Positions 35,761 to 44,923 of a DNA stretch of 64,000 nucleotides are shown one piece after another. The position numbers and the translations under genes are program-made. The DNA lies in assembly GCF_004358755.1 (NCBI RefSeq), contig NZ_SMZY01000002.1, forward strand, positions 806,001 to 870,000, given 5' to 3'. The stretch comes from Peribacillus frigoritolerans (GTDB lineage Bacteria; Bacillota; Bacilli; Bacillales; Bacillaceae). The notes under the pieces were generated by a model. That model saw nothing but the letters and a program-made list of their open reading frames with translations. It was not told where the DNA came from and searched no databases. Positions within the stretch are counted from its first letter, which is position 1; every line of letters starts with the position of its first letter.

Positions 35761-37416
35761 TTACTGTTTTAACCACCATTTGTGGATATTGTAGAATTCG
35801 CTCTTAGCGTTGAACTCATAGCCTTGTAAGTTCTCAGGCATTACGCGGTGAACGTTAGGGTAGTACAAGAATGTGTATGGCTGATCTTCAGCAATAATTT
35901 TGTAGATGTCAGCGTGTTTTGCAGCATACTCATCTTGATCAAGAATTTGTTTCGCTTCTTCCATTAACTTATCTGCTTCTTCGTTTTTATAATCAATCAT
36001 GTTTAAGCCTTCAGCAATTTGGCTTGAGTGGAAAATGTCATATTGATCAGGGAATGTAGACAAGCTCCATCCTAAGATCATTGCATCAAAATCCCAGTTT
36101 GGTGCAGAAACTTGCTCGATGAAAGCAGAGAATTCAATGATCTCAGGCTTTACTTCGATGCCGATTTCTTTTAATTGCTGCTGAACAACTACAGCGATGT
36201 CTTCACGGATTTTGTTTCCTTGGTTCGTTTTTAAAGAGAATGAGAATTTTTTGCCGTCTTTGTCTAAGATTTTGTCGCCGTCAGTATCTTCCCAGCCAGC
36301 TTCTTTTAGTAGTGATTTAGCTTTCTCTACGTCATAAGAGAACTTTGTTACATCGTCGCTGTAAGCGAATGAAAGCGGGCTTTCAGGTACGTGTGCAACT
36401 TCTCCGTCGCCGTTCATTACAGAAGAAACCATTGATTCTCTGTCAAGTGCCATTGTTAAAGCTTGACGTACTTTCACGTCTTTGAATAGGTCGTTCTTTT
36501 GGTTCCAGCCGATGTAAGTGTAAGAAAGACCAAGGCCAGACTCCACTTTCACGCCGCTGAACGTGCTTTTTACAGTTTCGATATCAGTTCCTGGAACTTC
36601 AGTAAAATCAACATCGCCAGCTTGAAGCTGTGCTAATAATGCATCCTGGTCAGGAACGATTTTGTAAGTGATTGAATCCAAGTATGGCTCGCCCAAGAAA
36701 TAATCAGGGTTTTTCTCTACTTTTACATATTCTCCATCTTTCCACTCAACAAATTTGAAAGGACCAGAACCGATTGGAGATTTTGTGTTGAATTCGTTTT
36801 CGCCAAGTTCACCAACTGGAACTTTTCCAAGGATGTGCTCAGGAAGGATTCCGTAGCTAAGAGCTACAGGGTAGAAAGAAGCATCTTTCTTAGAAAGCTT
36901 GAATTCTACTTCATAGTCGCCTTTTTTCGTTACAGACTCTAAAGATTCAAAAGAAGAACCGCGCTCACCTACATAGTCAGGGCTCTTAGGGATGCCGTAT
37001 GTAAATACTACGTCATCAGCATTTAATTCTTCACCATCGTGGAATTTAACGCCTTCTTTAATTTTAACTGTGTACGTTAATCCGTCTTCAGACGTTTGGA
37101 TATCTTCTGCCAAGTGTAATGTCGGGTTAAACTCTGTGTCAGAGCTTACAAGACCGTCAAAGATGAAACCTTCGATATCTGAGCTTGAAGCATCTGTTGA
37201 ATACATTGGGTTAAACAATGTTGGTCCGCCAATCGTTCCAACAACTAAATCTCCGCCCATTTGCGGTTCGCCTGCATCTTCAGCCGGTTTATCTTCTTTC
37301 CCGCCAGAACCTGAAGCAGGTGTTTTTTCGCCTGCGCCGCTGTTACAAGCAGCTAAGAACAAAGAGAAAACTAACAATAAGCTAAGAAATGTTAATAAAC
37401 TTTTACGTTGTTTCAC
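35761..37416 (-). CDS. appA: Oligopeptide-binding lipoprotein AppA
   Basis: A 551-residue SBP_bac_5 lipoprotein. The signal peptide ends with lipobox LAAC (SLFLAACNSGAG), followed by a Gly/Ser/Lys/Asp tether. Core segments are YTVKIKEGVKFHDGEELNAD and VKVRQALTMALDRESMV, and it ends NIHKWWLKQ. The gene is intact here. It lies third in appDFABC, 106 bases after appF. Confidence 0.94.
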   Translation of the reverse strand: MKQRKSLLTFLSLLLVFSLFLAACNSGAGEKTPASGSGGKEDKPAEDAGEPQMGGDLVVGTIGGPTLFNPMYSTDASSSDIEGFIFDGLVSSDTEFNPTLHLAEDIQTSEDGLTYTVKIKEGVKFHDGEELNADDVVFTYGIPKSPDYVGERGSSFESLESVTKKGDYEVEFKLSKKDASFYPVALSYGILPEHILGKVPVGELGENEFNTKSPIGSGPFKFVEWKDGEYVKVEKNPDYFLGEPYLDSITYKIVPDQDALLAQLQAGDVDFTEVPGTDIETVKSTFSGVKVESGLGLSYTYIGWNQKNDLFKDVKVRQALTMALDRESMVSSVMNGDGEVAHVPESPLSFAYSDDVTKFSYDVEKAKSLLKEAGWEDTDGDKILDKDGKKFSFSLKTNQGNKIREDIAVVVQQQLKEIGIEVKPEIIEFSAFIEQVSAPNWDFDAMILGWSLSTFPDQYDIFHSSQIAEGLNMIDYKNEEADKLMEEAKQILDQDEYAAKHADIYKIIAEDQPYTFLYYPNVHRVMPENLQGYEFNAKSEFYNIHKWWLKQ

Positions 37417-37522
37417 TTCGTATTTCCCCCTTAAAAATTCGAATTTTTAGTTTTCTTAACATGCATATTATTGTTGGTCCATCTCCTCCCTTCAAGGACT
37501 TGAATATATGCTGATCCTGCCA

Positions 37523-38539
37523 TCAGTATAGATGGCAGGCAACAAAATGATTTTTTTTTACTTCTTTAAATTGAGGCACAGCTTCGCGGCAGGCGCTTGT
37601 CGCAGCAGGACATCTAGTGTGGAAAACACAGCCCTGAGGCGGATTGGCCGGGCTTGGCAGCTCTCCTTTTAATACAATGCGCTCTCTTCTTGCCTGGCCT
37701 GCTTTTCTTGGAACAGGCACTGCGGATAAAAGGGCTTGAGTATAAGGATGAAGCGGCTCTGTGTAGAGACTGTGCTTATCAGCAAGCTCCATCATTTTTC
37801 CAAGGTACATAACGCCCACGCGGTCGCTTATATGACGGACTACACTTAAATCATGGGAGATGAACATATAAGTTAAGTTAAACTCGTCCTGAAGATCTTC
37901 AAGTAAGTTAATGATTTGGGCCTGAATCGAAACATCAAGAGCAGAAACTGCTTCATCAGCAATAACCATTTGCGGATTCAGGGCGATGGCTCTGGCTATT
38001 CCAATTCTCTGCCGCTGTCCTCCGGAAAACTCATGCGGATAGCGGTTAATGAAGGAGGCGTTTAGCCCTACTTTTTCAAGGAGCTCTTCCACTCGTTCTG
38101 TCCGCTCTCTTCCTCTATATAAGCTATGTGTATCCATTGGTTCTTTAATAATGGAACCTAGTGTTTTACGGGGATTCAGCGATGCAAATGGATCCTGAAA
38201 CACCATCTGAATATTTTTCCGGACGGTTTTGCGGAGTTCACTTTCGGGTAAATGTGAAATATCCTGCCCGTCAAAAATAATCTTGCCTCCGGTCGGTTCA
38301 TATAAGCGGATAATGGTTCGTCCTGCTGTAGACTTTCCGCAGCCTGATTCTCCTACTATCCCGATGGTTTCACCTTTTTTTACGGTTAAATTAATGCCGT
38401 CTACTGCTTTTACATGTCCTGCAGTCCGCTGCAGAAAACCTGATTTGATCGGAAAGTGCTTCTGGACATCTATCAGCTGAAGGATCGTTTCATCCTGTTT
38501 CAGCAGCGGTGATTTTACTTCTGCGTCTACTACTTTCAT
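37523..38539 (-). CDS. appF: Oligopeptide ABC transporter ATP-binding protein AppF
   Basis: A 338-residue ABC ATPase. Walker A GIVGESGCGKSTAGR, signature EFSGGQRQRIGIARAIA, Walker B MVIADEAVSALDVS. The C-terminal extension carries GCVFHTRCPAATSAC, the cysteine-rich motif of OppF/DppF proteins. The ATG overlaps the appD stop by 4 bases. The Walker B glutamate is present but followed by A rather than P (DEAVSALD), a variant seen in functional homologues. Confidence 0.94.
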   Translation of the reverse strand: MKVVDAEVKSPLLKQDETILQLIDVQKHFPIKSGFLQRTAGHVKAVDGINLTVKKGETIGIVGESGCGKSTAGRTIIRLYEPTGGKIIFDGQDISHLPESELRKTVRKNIQMVFQDPFASLNPRKTLGSIIKEPMDTHSLYRGRERTERVEELLEKVGLNASFINRYPHEFSGGQRQRIGIARAIALNPQMVIADEAVSALDVSIQAQIINLLEDLQDEFNLTYMFISHDLSVVRHISDRVGVMYLGKMMELADKHSLYTEPLHPYTQALLSAVPVPRKAGQARRERIVLKGELPSPANPPQGCVFHTRCPAATSACREAVPQFKEVKKNHFVACHLY

Positions 38540-39522
38540 TGAACAGCAGCCTCCTCATCATCGTATAAAAAGCAGCGGACAGAGCGATGTGCTGATCTTT
38601 CCGTAAGCGCTGGAAGAGAACTGAAACATTTGTCAAATGCTTTCGTGCATCTCGGTGCAAACCTGCAGCCTGCCGGGAGATTATCTGGAGAAGGAACGTT
38701 CCCTGGAATTGAATTAAGCTTCTCTATATTTCCATCAATTGAAGGAATAGACTCCATTAATCCTTGCGTATATGGATGAAGCGGCTCATTGAACAAGTCA
38801 TCTACAGAAGCTTCTTCTACTACCTGCCCGCAGTACATCACAACAACCCGCTCTGCAATTTCAGATACAACACCAAGATCATGAGTGATTAAGAGAATGC
38901 TAGTGTCAAATTTTTGACTGACATCCTTCATCAAATCAAGAATTTGTGCCTGAATCGTTACATCGAGTGCTGTTGTAGGCTCATCTGCAATAAGCAGTTT
39001 CGGATTGCAGCTCATGGCTATGGCAATCATGACACGCTGGCGCATACCTCCTGATAATCTATGGGGATAATCATTGATGATTTCATCTGCACGGGAGAAA
39101 CCTACTAATCTAAGTAACTCAATTGCTTTTTTAACAGCTTGATTTTTTGGAAGCTTTTGATGATACATCAGCACTTCTGTAATCTGATCTCCGATTGTAA
39201 GCACCGGATTTAAAGATGTCATCGGCTCCTGAAAGATCATCGATATGTCGTTTCCGCGGACTTTACACAAATCTTTTTCAGGTAACTTCACCAAATCTTT
39301 GCCGTTTAATAAGATCTCTCCATCAACAATTTTGCCGCCCGGGCTAGGAACAAGTCCCATAATCGATAAAGAAGTGATACTTTTACCTGAACCAGATTCT
39401 CCTACTAGTGCAACCGTCTCGCCTTTATGTATCTTTAAGTCAACACCGTCCACAGCCGGAACAGCCTGCTTCTTTTTGTAGAAATAGGTTTTTAGATTTT
39501 TAACTTCCAACAGTACTGACAA
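38536..39522 (-). CDS. appD: Oligopeptide ABC transporter ATP-binding protein AppD
   Basis: A 328-residue ABC ATPase and first gene of appDFABC. Walker [17 protein letters not shown], signature [17 protein letters not shown], Walker [14 protein letters not shown]; the C-terminal Cys motif [15 protein letters not shown] is present, unlike in the OppD of this window. The SD is weak (GAAGGGTATT). The upstream gap contains a CodY-like box. Confidence 0.94.
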   Translation of the reverse strand: MSVLLEVKNLKTYFYKKKQAVPAVDGVDLKIHKGETVALVGESGSGKSITSLSIMGLVPSPGGKIVDGEILLNGKDLVKLPEKDLCKVRGNDISMIFQEPMTSLNPVLTIGDQITEVLMYHQKLPKNQAVKKAIELLRLVGFSRADEIINDYPHRLSGGMRQRVMIAIAMSCNPKLLIADEPTTALDVTIQAQILDLMKDVSQKFDTSILLITHDLGVVSEIAERVVVMYCGQVVEEASVDDLFNEPLHPYTQGLMESIPSIDGNIEKLNSIPGNVPSPDNLPAGCRFAPRCTKAFDKCFSSLPALTERSAHRSVRCFLYDDEEAAVQ

Positions 39523-39606
39523 TACCCTTCACCGCCCTATGATGTAAAAGATAAACCGCTTGAAATACTAAATTTTATAAATCATCTTAACTTTCTTTAT
39601 AAATAG

Positions 39607-39621
39607 AATAATCAGAAAATA
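39607..39621 (-). promoter_or_regulatory. Possible CodY box upstream of appD
   Basis: On the minus strand the 15 bases TATTTTCTGATTATT match AATTTTCWGAAAATT at 12 of 15 positions. CodY represses peptide transport operons in B. subtilis under nutrient-rich conditions. Match by eye only, in very AT-rich sequence. Confidence 0.35.
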
Positions 39622-39725
39622 TATATTTGTATAGTATTACAAAAGTTTTACAAAATCAAGCTAATTTTTAAAATAATGTAACTTTATATTAAAAATACCA
39701 TCATTACTAGGAAAAAATACCAATA

Positions 39726-39749
39726 AAAAAACCCTTAATTGGGTTTAAT
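39726..39749 (-). terminator. Intrinsic terminator at the yjaZ stop
   Basis: AAACCC/GGGTTT stem around AATTA with seven Ts; the stem covers the last codons of yjaZ. Confidence 0.85.
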
Positions 39750-40520
39750 CGATGACTTTTTCACTATTTCTTCTGAAGAAACGGAGAATAATTCTTTTAT
39801 ATTCGCTTTTGTCATCTCCATGTAACATTGCACCATGTAATAACCCGCTGCATAGCCAAGCATTTTAGGATAAAAGCCGGTTCCAAACATCAGTTGCGAG
39901 AACTTGCGCGAGTCTCTTTTTATATTTTGATTAGGCTCAATGATTGTCTGATAGAATTGAGTCAGCTGCTCTTTTGAATAATATTTCGTCCATGAACCTG
40001 TAAATTCCGCACCCATTCGCTCACGCACGGCATTCTCGGCGAGTCCTTCGAGAATGACAGCGTCAATCAGCGTGTAGTCTTTTTCTTTTTTAGGATCTTT
40101 TGCCAGTCTGCAAACATGATGATACTCATGTGTGAGTATGGTCTGAATCTCTTTTTTGCTGTTATCCGATAAAAACAAGAAAAGTTTATCGTGAAAGGCA
40201 AGGCCTGATTTCCCGCCATATTCATTTCTCATTTTCCGGTTCCCTGCATCTGCAGGCAATATGAAAATCGGCACGTCCGGTCCGCCCCACTCTTTTTTCA
40301 ATGCAGCTTCATCCGTCTTTACAAATTCCCACACGCTGTTCTTCTTTAAATCCTTATACAGGCTCTCACCAGTCTGCTCTCCTTTGAACATCCCAAATGA
40401 ATGAAGATATTTGCTGATTTCCTCAGGTTTGCTTTTATGAAAGTAAGGTTTCAGACGCTCGCAAATTTTTATATGATCTGCAGAGTGTTCAAGCCACTCA
40501 TTTGTTTTGATGACAGTCAT
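39735..40520 (-). CDS. yjaZ: DUF2268 putative zinc protease (YjaZ)
   Basis: A 261-residue protein, the same length as B. subtilis YjaZ. A zinc-protease motif HEYHH lies in TILTHEYHHVCRLA near residue 133, with a downstream Glu-rich helix ILEGLAENAVRERMG that could give the third ligand (the gluzincin-like pattern of DUF2268). No signal peptide. Substrate unknown. SD GGAGGGAGTGG precedes ATG 40520. Monocistronic with terminator. Confidence 0.85.
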   Translation of the reverse strand: MTVIKTNEWLEHSADHIKICERLKPYFHKSKPEEISKYLHSFGMFKGEQTGESLYKDLKKNSVWEFVKTDEAALKKEWGGPDVPIFILPADAGNRKMRNEYGGKSGLAFHDKLFLFLSDNSKKEIQTILTHEYHHVCRLAKDPKKEKDYTLIDAVILEGLAENAVRERMGAEFTGSWTKYYSKEQLTQFYQTIIEPNQNIKRDSRKFSQLMFGTGFYPKMLGYAAGYYMVQCYMEMTKANIKELFSVSSEEIVKKSSIKPN

Positions 40521-40629
40521 GGAATCTCCACTCCCTCCTGCCGTATCTTATGAAGGTGTGTTTGAGGAAGTGAAAGGATCCATCAACTAAGAAAAGAAGC
40601 GCAAAATTTTTATTCTTTCTTAAAACTAA

Positions 40630-40654
40630 AAAAAGCCAGCTAAGCTGACTTTTC
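40630..40654 (-). terminator. Intrinsic terminator after fabF
   Basis: AGTCAGC...GCTGGCT stem with seven Ts on the minus strand, immediately after the fabF stop. Confidence 0.8.
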
Positions 40655-40658
40655 CGTA

Positions 40659-41900
40659 TTACTGCTCGTATTTTTTAAAGATAATCGTTGCGTTATGTCC
40701 GCCAAATCCGAGTGAATTGCTGAGTGCTACATTCACTTCGGCTTTTCTCGCTTCATTCGGCACATAGTCCAGATCACACTCCGGATCTTTTTCGCTGTAG
40801 TTAATTGTTGGAGGGATGATGCCTTCTTTGATTGCAAGAATCGAAAGAATCGCTTCAACTCCGCCTGCAGCGCCAAGCAAATGGCCAGTCATTGATTTCG
40901 TAGATGAAACAGCAAGCTTATAAGCATGCTCGCCAAATACTTCCTTGATGGCAAGCGTCTCAAACTTGTCGTTGTAGGATGTGCTTGTTCCGTGTGCATT
41001 CACATAATCAACGTCCTCAGGTGACAGTCCGCCGTTTTCCATCGCCATTCTCATCGCACGGACACCGCCTTCGCCGCCTGGTGCGGGAGCTGTAATGTGA
41101 TGGGCATCGCCTGTTGCGCCGTAGCCAACGATTTCTGCATAAATTTTTGCACCGCGGGCAAGTGCATGCTCAAGTTCTTCAAGGACTAAAATGCCTGCTC
41201 CTTCTCCCATAACAAATCCATCTCGATTTGCATCGAATGGTCTGCTTGCTGTAGCAGGATCCGGATTCGTAGACAGAGCCTTGCTTGCACAGAAGCCCGC
41301 AAATGCCATCCTTGTAATCGGCGCCTCTGTTCCTCCGGAAATCATGACATCTGCATCGCCGCGCTCAATGACTTTAAAAGCATCCCCAATGGAGTTTGTG
41401 CCGGTTGCACATGCTGTCACTGTACAGGAATTAAAGCCTTTCGCGCCCAAAGCGATGGAAACCTGGCCTGCTGCCATATCAGGAATCATCATAGGGACGA
41501 AAAATGGGCTTACACGTCTTGCGCCTTTTGTAAGAAGTGTTTCAAACTGATTTTCAAAGGTTTCCATTCCGCCGATTCCAGAACCGATCCACACACCTGT
41601 GCGGGGAGCGATTTCATCTGTAATTTCAAGGTTCGCATCGCGAACTGCCATAAAAGATGCAGCAACCGCATACTGAGTGAAGCGGTCCATTTTTCTTGCT
41701 TCCTTCTTATCCATGTACGTCTCAACATCAAAATCTTTTATTTCAGCAGCTACCTTGGCCGGATAATCATTTGAATCAATCCGGGTTAGCGGACCGACGC
41801 CGGACTTTCCATTTACTGCGCTTTCCCATGTTGTTGCAACATCATTTCCAATTGGAGTAATTGCTCCCATACCCGTAATGACTACTCGCCTCTTGCTCAT
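40659..41900 (-). CDS. fabF: Beta-ketoacyl-ACP synthase II
   Basis: Start ATG 41900 ([12 protein letters not shown]) gives 413 residues, the length of B. subtilis FabF; a 16-residue upstream extension lacks a site. The Cys-His-His triad is visible: Cys164 in [10 protein letters not shown], His in [12 protein letters not shown], and His in [15 protein letters not shown]. It elongates acyl-ACP with malonyl-ACP in membrane fatty-acid synthesis and is the cerulenin target. It follows fabHA by about 35 bases, forming a FapR-regulated operon. Confidence 0.97.
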   Translation of the reverse strand: MSKRRVVITGMGAITPIGNDVATTWESAVNGKSGVGPLTRIDSNDYPAKVAAEIKDFDVETYMDKKEARKMDRFTQYAVAASFMAVRDANLEITDEIAPRTGVWIGSGIGGMETFENQFETLLTKGARRVSPFFVPMMIPDMAAGQVSIALGAKGFNSCTVTACATGTNSIGDAFKVIERGDADVMISGGTEAPITRMAFAGFCASKALSTNPDPATASRPFDANRDGFVMGEGAGILVLEELEHALARGAKIYAEIVGYGATGDAHHITAPAPGGEGGVRAMRMAMENGGLSPEDVDYVNAHGTSTSYNDKFETLAIKEVFGEHAYKLAVSSTKSMTGHLLGAAGGVEAILSILAIKEGIIPPTINYSEKDPECDLDYVPNEARKAEVNVALSNSLGFGGHNATIIFKKYEQ

Positions 41901-41935
41901 AAAAACACCATACCTTTCACTAGCTGTAATATTTA

Positions 41936-42868
41936 TTATCTGCCCCATCTCATGGCAATGGCTCCCCAGGTTAACCCTCCGCCAAAACCAACCATTACAA
42001 GGATGTCTCCGTCTTTTATCGTTCCTGCTTCAAGTTCTTCTACAAGCGAAATCGGAATCGATGCCGCAGAAGTATTGCCATACTTGTGAACCGTTTTTGA
42101 CATTTTTTCCACCGGCAGCTCTAAACGTTCTCTGGCGGCTTCCATGATCCGGATGTTGGCCTGATGCGGGATCAAGTAATCAACATCTTCCTTTTTAAGG
42201 CCTGCCTTCTCAATCACATTTACGCTCGATTCACCCATTTGTCTGACTGCAAATTTAAAGACTTCGCGGCCATTCATTATCAGCTTTTCACTCTGATATA
42301 GGTGCTTTCCGCCAGAACCGTCCGATCCAAGCTCAAAGGCAAGAAATCCTTTTCCAGGTGTAACTGAACTGACAACTGCCGCACCAGCCCCGTCTCCAAA
42401 AAGAACAGCTGTATTCCGGTCATCCCAGTCTGTAATTTTTGAAAGTTTTTCTACACCTACAACAAGAACATTTTTATAGGCGCCTGTTTCAATAAATTGC
42501 TGCGCTGTAATCAATCCGTACATGAAGCCCGCGCATGCAGCACTTAAATCCATGGCAGCCACTTTCTTTGCACCCAGTTTCTCCTGAAGCATACACGCTA
42601 CAGATGGGAAAGGCTGATCAGGCGTGACAGTTGCCACCAAAATCATATCTATATCTTCAGCAGTCAGGCCTGCATTCTCAATCGCTTTTTGGGCAGCAAA
42701 ATAGGCCATATCAGAAGTATCTGTTTCATCGTCTGCAAGTCTTCGCTCTTCTATCCCAGTCCGTGTGCGTATCCACTCATCTGACGTATCCATTATTTTC
42801 TCCAAATCCGCATTTGTTACAACACGATCTGGGGTATACCGTCCGATTCCAATTATCCCAGCACTCAT
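41936..42868 (-). CDS. fabHA: Beta-ketoacyl-ACP synthase III (FabHA)
   Basis: A 310-residue FabH. The catalytic Cys112 lies in [13 protein letters not shown], the His in [14 protein letters not shown], and the Asn in [13 protein letters not shown]. It primes fatty-acid synthesis by condensing acyl-CoA with malonyl-ACP; in bacilli it prefers branched primers that give iso and anteiso fatty acids. It starts at ATG 42868 after AAAGGAG. A FapR-like operator lies 40 bases upstream. FabHA rather than FabHB is inferred from the fabHA-fabF order. Confidence 0.95.
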   Translation of the reverse strand: MSAGIIGIGRYTPDRVVTNADLEKIMDTSDEWIRTRTGIEERRLADDETDTSDMAYFAAQKAIENAGLTAEDIDMILVATVTPDQPFPSVACMLQEKLGAKKVAAMDLSAACAGFMYGLITAQQFIETGAYKNVLVVGVEKLSKITDWDDRNTAVLFGDGAGAAVVSSVTPGKGFLAFELGSDGSGGKHLYQSEKLIMNGREVFKFAVRQMGESSVNVIEKAGLKKEDVDYLIPHQANIRIMEAARERLELPVEKMSKTVHKYGNTSAASIPISLVEELEAGTIKDGDILVMVGFGGGLTWGAIAMRWGR

Positions 42869-42906
42869 ATACGCAGCTCCTTTTACCCTATATTTAGAAT
42901 CAATTA

Positions 42907-42923
42907 TTATTACCTGGTACTAA
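42907..42923. promoter_or_regulatory. FapR operator upstream of fabHA-fabF
   Basis: TTATTACCTGGTACTAA matches the palindromic FapR site TTAGTACCTGGTACTAA at 16 of 17 positions. FapR represses lipid-synthesis genes and is released by malonyl-CoA; fabHA-fabF is a known member of its regulon in B. subtilis. Confidence 0.88.
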
Positions 42924-43031
42924 TTTTATCCTATCTTTTTTAAAATTTCAATCAAAAATCTGTGCAAATGCCCCGTACAAGTTATAAAAGAAAACATACA
43001 GTACTAATAAAGAAGGATAAGCGAGGTGTTT

Positions 43032-43292
43032 ATGTTGAGCGAAAAAAGACAATATGAAGAGTCCGGAGATTTCTTCTCATCCTTCATGTTTGGAAATAAA
43101 AGAGAGCGTAGCATAGAGCAGAAGGAAGCAGAAAGAACCCCCGCTCCAGATGAGCAGGAACCTCAGTCAGAGCCAGATTTTTTTCAGCTTTTCATGCAGA
43201 TTGATAATATTATGGACTCTCTAAAAGAATTAAAGCCAGTAGTAAAAGAGTTTTCTCCGATTTTGGACTATTTCAAACAAAAATTAAAATAA
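43032..43292 (+). CDS. Small hypothetical protein at the yjzB position
   Basis: An 86-residue, highly charged protein. The N-terminal half is polar and probably disordered (QKEAERTPAPDEQEPQSEPD); the C-terminal half is an amphipathic helix pattern (FFQLFMQIDNIMDSLKELK, then FSPILDYFKQKLK). ATG 43032 is taken with GCGAGG upstream; the next TTG (43035) is also possible. B. subtilis has yjzB next to fabHA, so this may be its counterpart, but homology is not verified. Function unknown. Confidence 0.6.
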   Translation: MLSEKRQYEESGDFFSSFMFGNKRERSIEQKEAERTPAPDEQEPQSEPDFFQLFMQIDNIMDSLKELKPVVKEFSPILDYFKQKLK

Positions 43293-43452
43293 ACTGAAGT
43301 TCGATGAGATAGGATATTTTGTTTAGGAGAAATGACCAAGATTTGGAGAATTCCATGGAAGAGAATAATGTACGTGTATGATACCCTCAATCTGAAAAAT
43401 TTTGGAAGTTGTCATAAATAAAGCTCTTTTCGTAAATATTGTTGCTGCCAGA

Positions 43453-43575
43453 CTAAATGTTTAAAACACTAAGTGGATTGTGGCCGATAAATTTGACTCC
43501 TGTGGGAAATAGAGCAAAATGGCTCACCGTGGAAAGCAAGTTCCTCTCGCTGCAAGGAACGGACAACTTTTATCA
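43453..43575. repeat. Degenerate copy of a common Bacillus intergenic repeat
   Basis: The stretch contains TGACTCCTGTGGGAAATAGA, GGCTCACCGTGGAAAGCAAG and CAAGGAACGGACAAC. These are the landmarks of a dispersed Bacillus repeat that normally reads ACTCCTGCGGGAA, then GGCTCACCGNCCGCCCGCGGAAAGCGA-like (shortened here), then a CGGAAATCAAC-type end. Recognised from memory of the family. The inner part looks deleted. The rest of the gap 43293-43615 holds nothing else recognisable. Confidence 0.5.
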
Positions 43576-43615
43576 TGTAAAACAACACTCTATGCGAAAA
43601 CAGCCTAAATTAAAA

Positions 43616-43647
43616 AAATCCACAGTTTCATATATACTGTGGATTTT
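43616..43647 (-). terminator. Intrinsic terminator after comZ
   Basis: AAATCCACAGTA/ACTGTGGATTT-type stem with T-run on the minus strand, right at the comZ end. Confidence 0.88.
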
Positions 43648-43652
43648 CATGT

Positions 43653-43838
43653 TTATTTGCCTGCCTCATTTTTTCCTAATTCATAAGCATCATTCATTAC
43701 TTTTGTGAGCAGCTCCATCATAGGCTGAAGATGATCAGCAGTAATTTCTATGCCTGCTTCATCAAGCTTCGCTTTTGCTTCTGGAAGATATTTCATGGCG
43801 ATTTGCATAAATTCTAACGTTTTCGGTTCATGGCTCAT
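43653..43838 (-). CDS. comZ: ComZ, negative regulator of comG
   Basis: Start ATG 43838 (MSHEPKTLEFMQIAMKYLPE) has AAGGGG 8 bases upstream and gives 61 residues, close to the 63 of B. subtilis ComZ. The sequence shares the pattern LEFxQIAMKYLPEAK and ends in AYELGKNEA, characteristic of ComZ. It represses expression of the competence comG operon. It is 14 bases after med, as in the B. subtilis med-comZ operon. Confidence 0.93.
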   Translation of the reverse strand: MSHEPKTLEFMQIAMKYLPEAKAKLDEAGIEITADHLQPMMELLTKVMNDAYELGKNEAGK

Positions 43839-43852
43839 ATGTATACCCCTTT

Positions 43853-44803
43853 TCATATTTGATTAGGCAGTTTATCTGTCTGCCTGTATGTTTCAATATG
43901 TTCCTTCATTTTGTTTTGAAAGGCTTTGTCCACACTCGGACTGAATTTGCCGAGTTCTATGACATCGTCCTGAAAATCAAAATACAGATTTCCGCTTTCC
44001 AGCTCACCATCTGTATATTTTTCGGCAACAAGCTCATATAAACGGTCTACATGCTGAATGGTGCTTGTGAGGACAGTTGTTTCGCCAAGATCGGACTGGT
44101 CGGAAACAAAGCCAATTGCATACAGACCATTTTCTTTTACGCGTTCAATGACAGGTACATTATACCCATCGCCTGCTGGATATACAACATCTATGCCTTC
44201 TGCAATCATTTCATCTGTATAATTAAGGGCGGTTTTTACATCATCCCAGCTTTGTACATACTGAATGTCAACTTCGATATCAGGATTCTGATAGTTCGCA
44301 CCTTCATAAAAGCCGTCAATTTCAGGCTGCCATTCATATGCTGCCACTATTCCGACTTTATTTGTCTTTGTCATTTCACCGGCAATCATTCCCCCGAAGA
44401 AACCCATGGCATTCGAGTCAAAGTTAAGGCTCGTCATATTGTCTCCATCAGCCTCGCCATTAAAAAAAACAAAATGGATATCTTCATATTCTTCATTCAA
44501 TTCTTCAAAGAACACTTCATATTCACTGCCGTGGCCGAAAATCAGATTGACGCCTTTTCCGGAAAACTCTTTTACTGCTTCTCTGACTACTTCCTGATTA
44601 TTCATGCCTTCTTTATAAAAAACATCAACACCGTACCGTGATTGTATTTTCAATAATCCTTTGTATCCCTTTGTGCCCCATACTTGATCACTGATTGTAT
44701 CCGGGACAAGCAAACCCACTTTTTCAAGTTCATTCTGCCTGGGTTGTCCGCATCCTGTCAGAAAAAAAAGACACATGGCGAAAAGAATACTTTTCTTCAG
44801 CAT
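43853..44803 (-). CDS. med: Med, BMP-family lipoprotein, positive regulator of comK
   Basis: About 316 residues from ATG 44803, with AAAGGAG 9 bases upstream; the TTG at 44812 lies too close to the site. A signal peptide with lipobox LTGC (CLFFLTGCGQPRQ) implies lipid anchoring. The rest is a PnrA/BMP-type periplasmic-binding fold (KVGLLVPDTISDQVWGTKGY, GVNLIFGHGSEYEVFF). In B. subtilis Med raises ComK levels. Together with comZ downstream, mecA and coiA, it gives this window several competence regulators. Confidence 0.92.
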   Translation of the reverse strand: MLKKSILFAMCLFFLTGCGQPRQNELEKVGLLVPDTISDQVWGTKGYKGLLKIQSRYGVDVFYKEGMNNQEVVREAVKEFSGKGVNLIFGHGSEYEVFFEELNEEYEDIHFVFFNGEADGDNMTSLNFDSNAMGFFGGMIAGEMTKTNKVGIVAAYEWQPEIDGFYEGANYQNPDIEVDIQYVQSWDDVKTALNYTDEMIAEGIDVVYPAGDGYNVPVIERVKENGLYAIGFVSDQSDLGETTVLTSTIQHVDRLYELVAEKYTDGELESGNLYFDFQDDVIELGKFSPSVDKAFQNKMKEHIETYRQTDKLPNQI

Positions 44804-44923
44804 ACCAAGCAACTCCTTTTAGCTTGTGCAAGTCATGATTCCTCCTATATTTTAGACTGTAACCAATTCATCGCACAAGGATATATTTCCCAATAACGAT
44901 TAAAACTTGAACTTTATCTAAAA

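Noticed and set aside
38536-39522. Gene decay in the app operon, as reported for appA of laboratory B. subtilis
   Set aside because: All five app genes, including appA, read through without a frameshift or stop here.
43457-43708. Plus-strand ORF of 83 codons
   Set aside because: It runs across a degenerate repeat, the comZ terminator and part of comZ, and has no ribosome-binding site.
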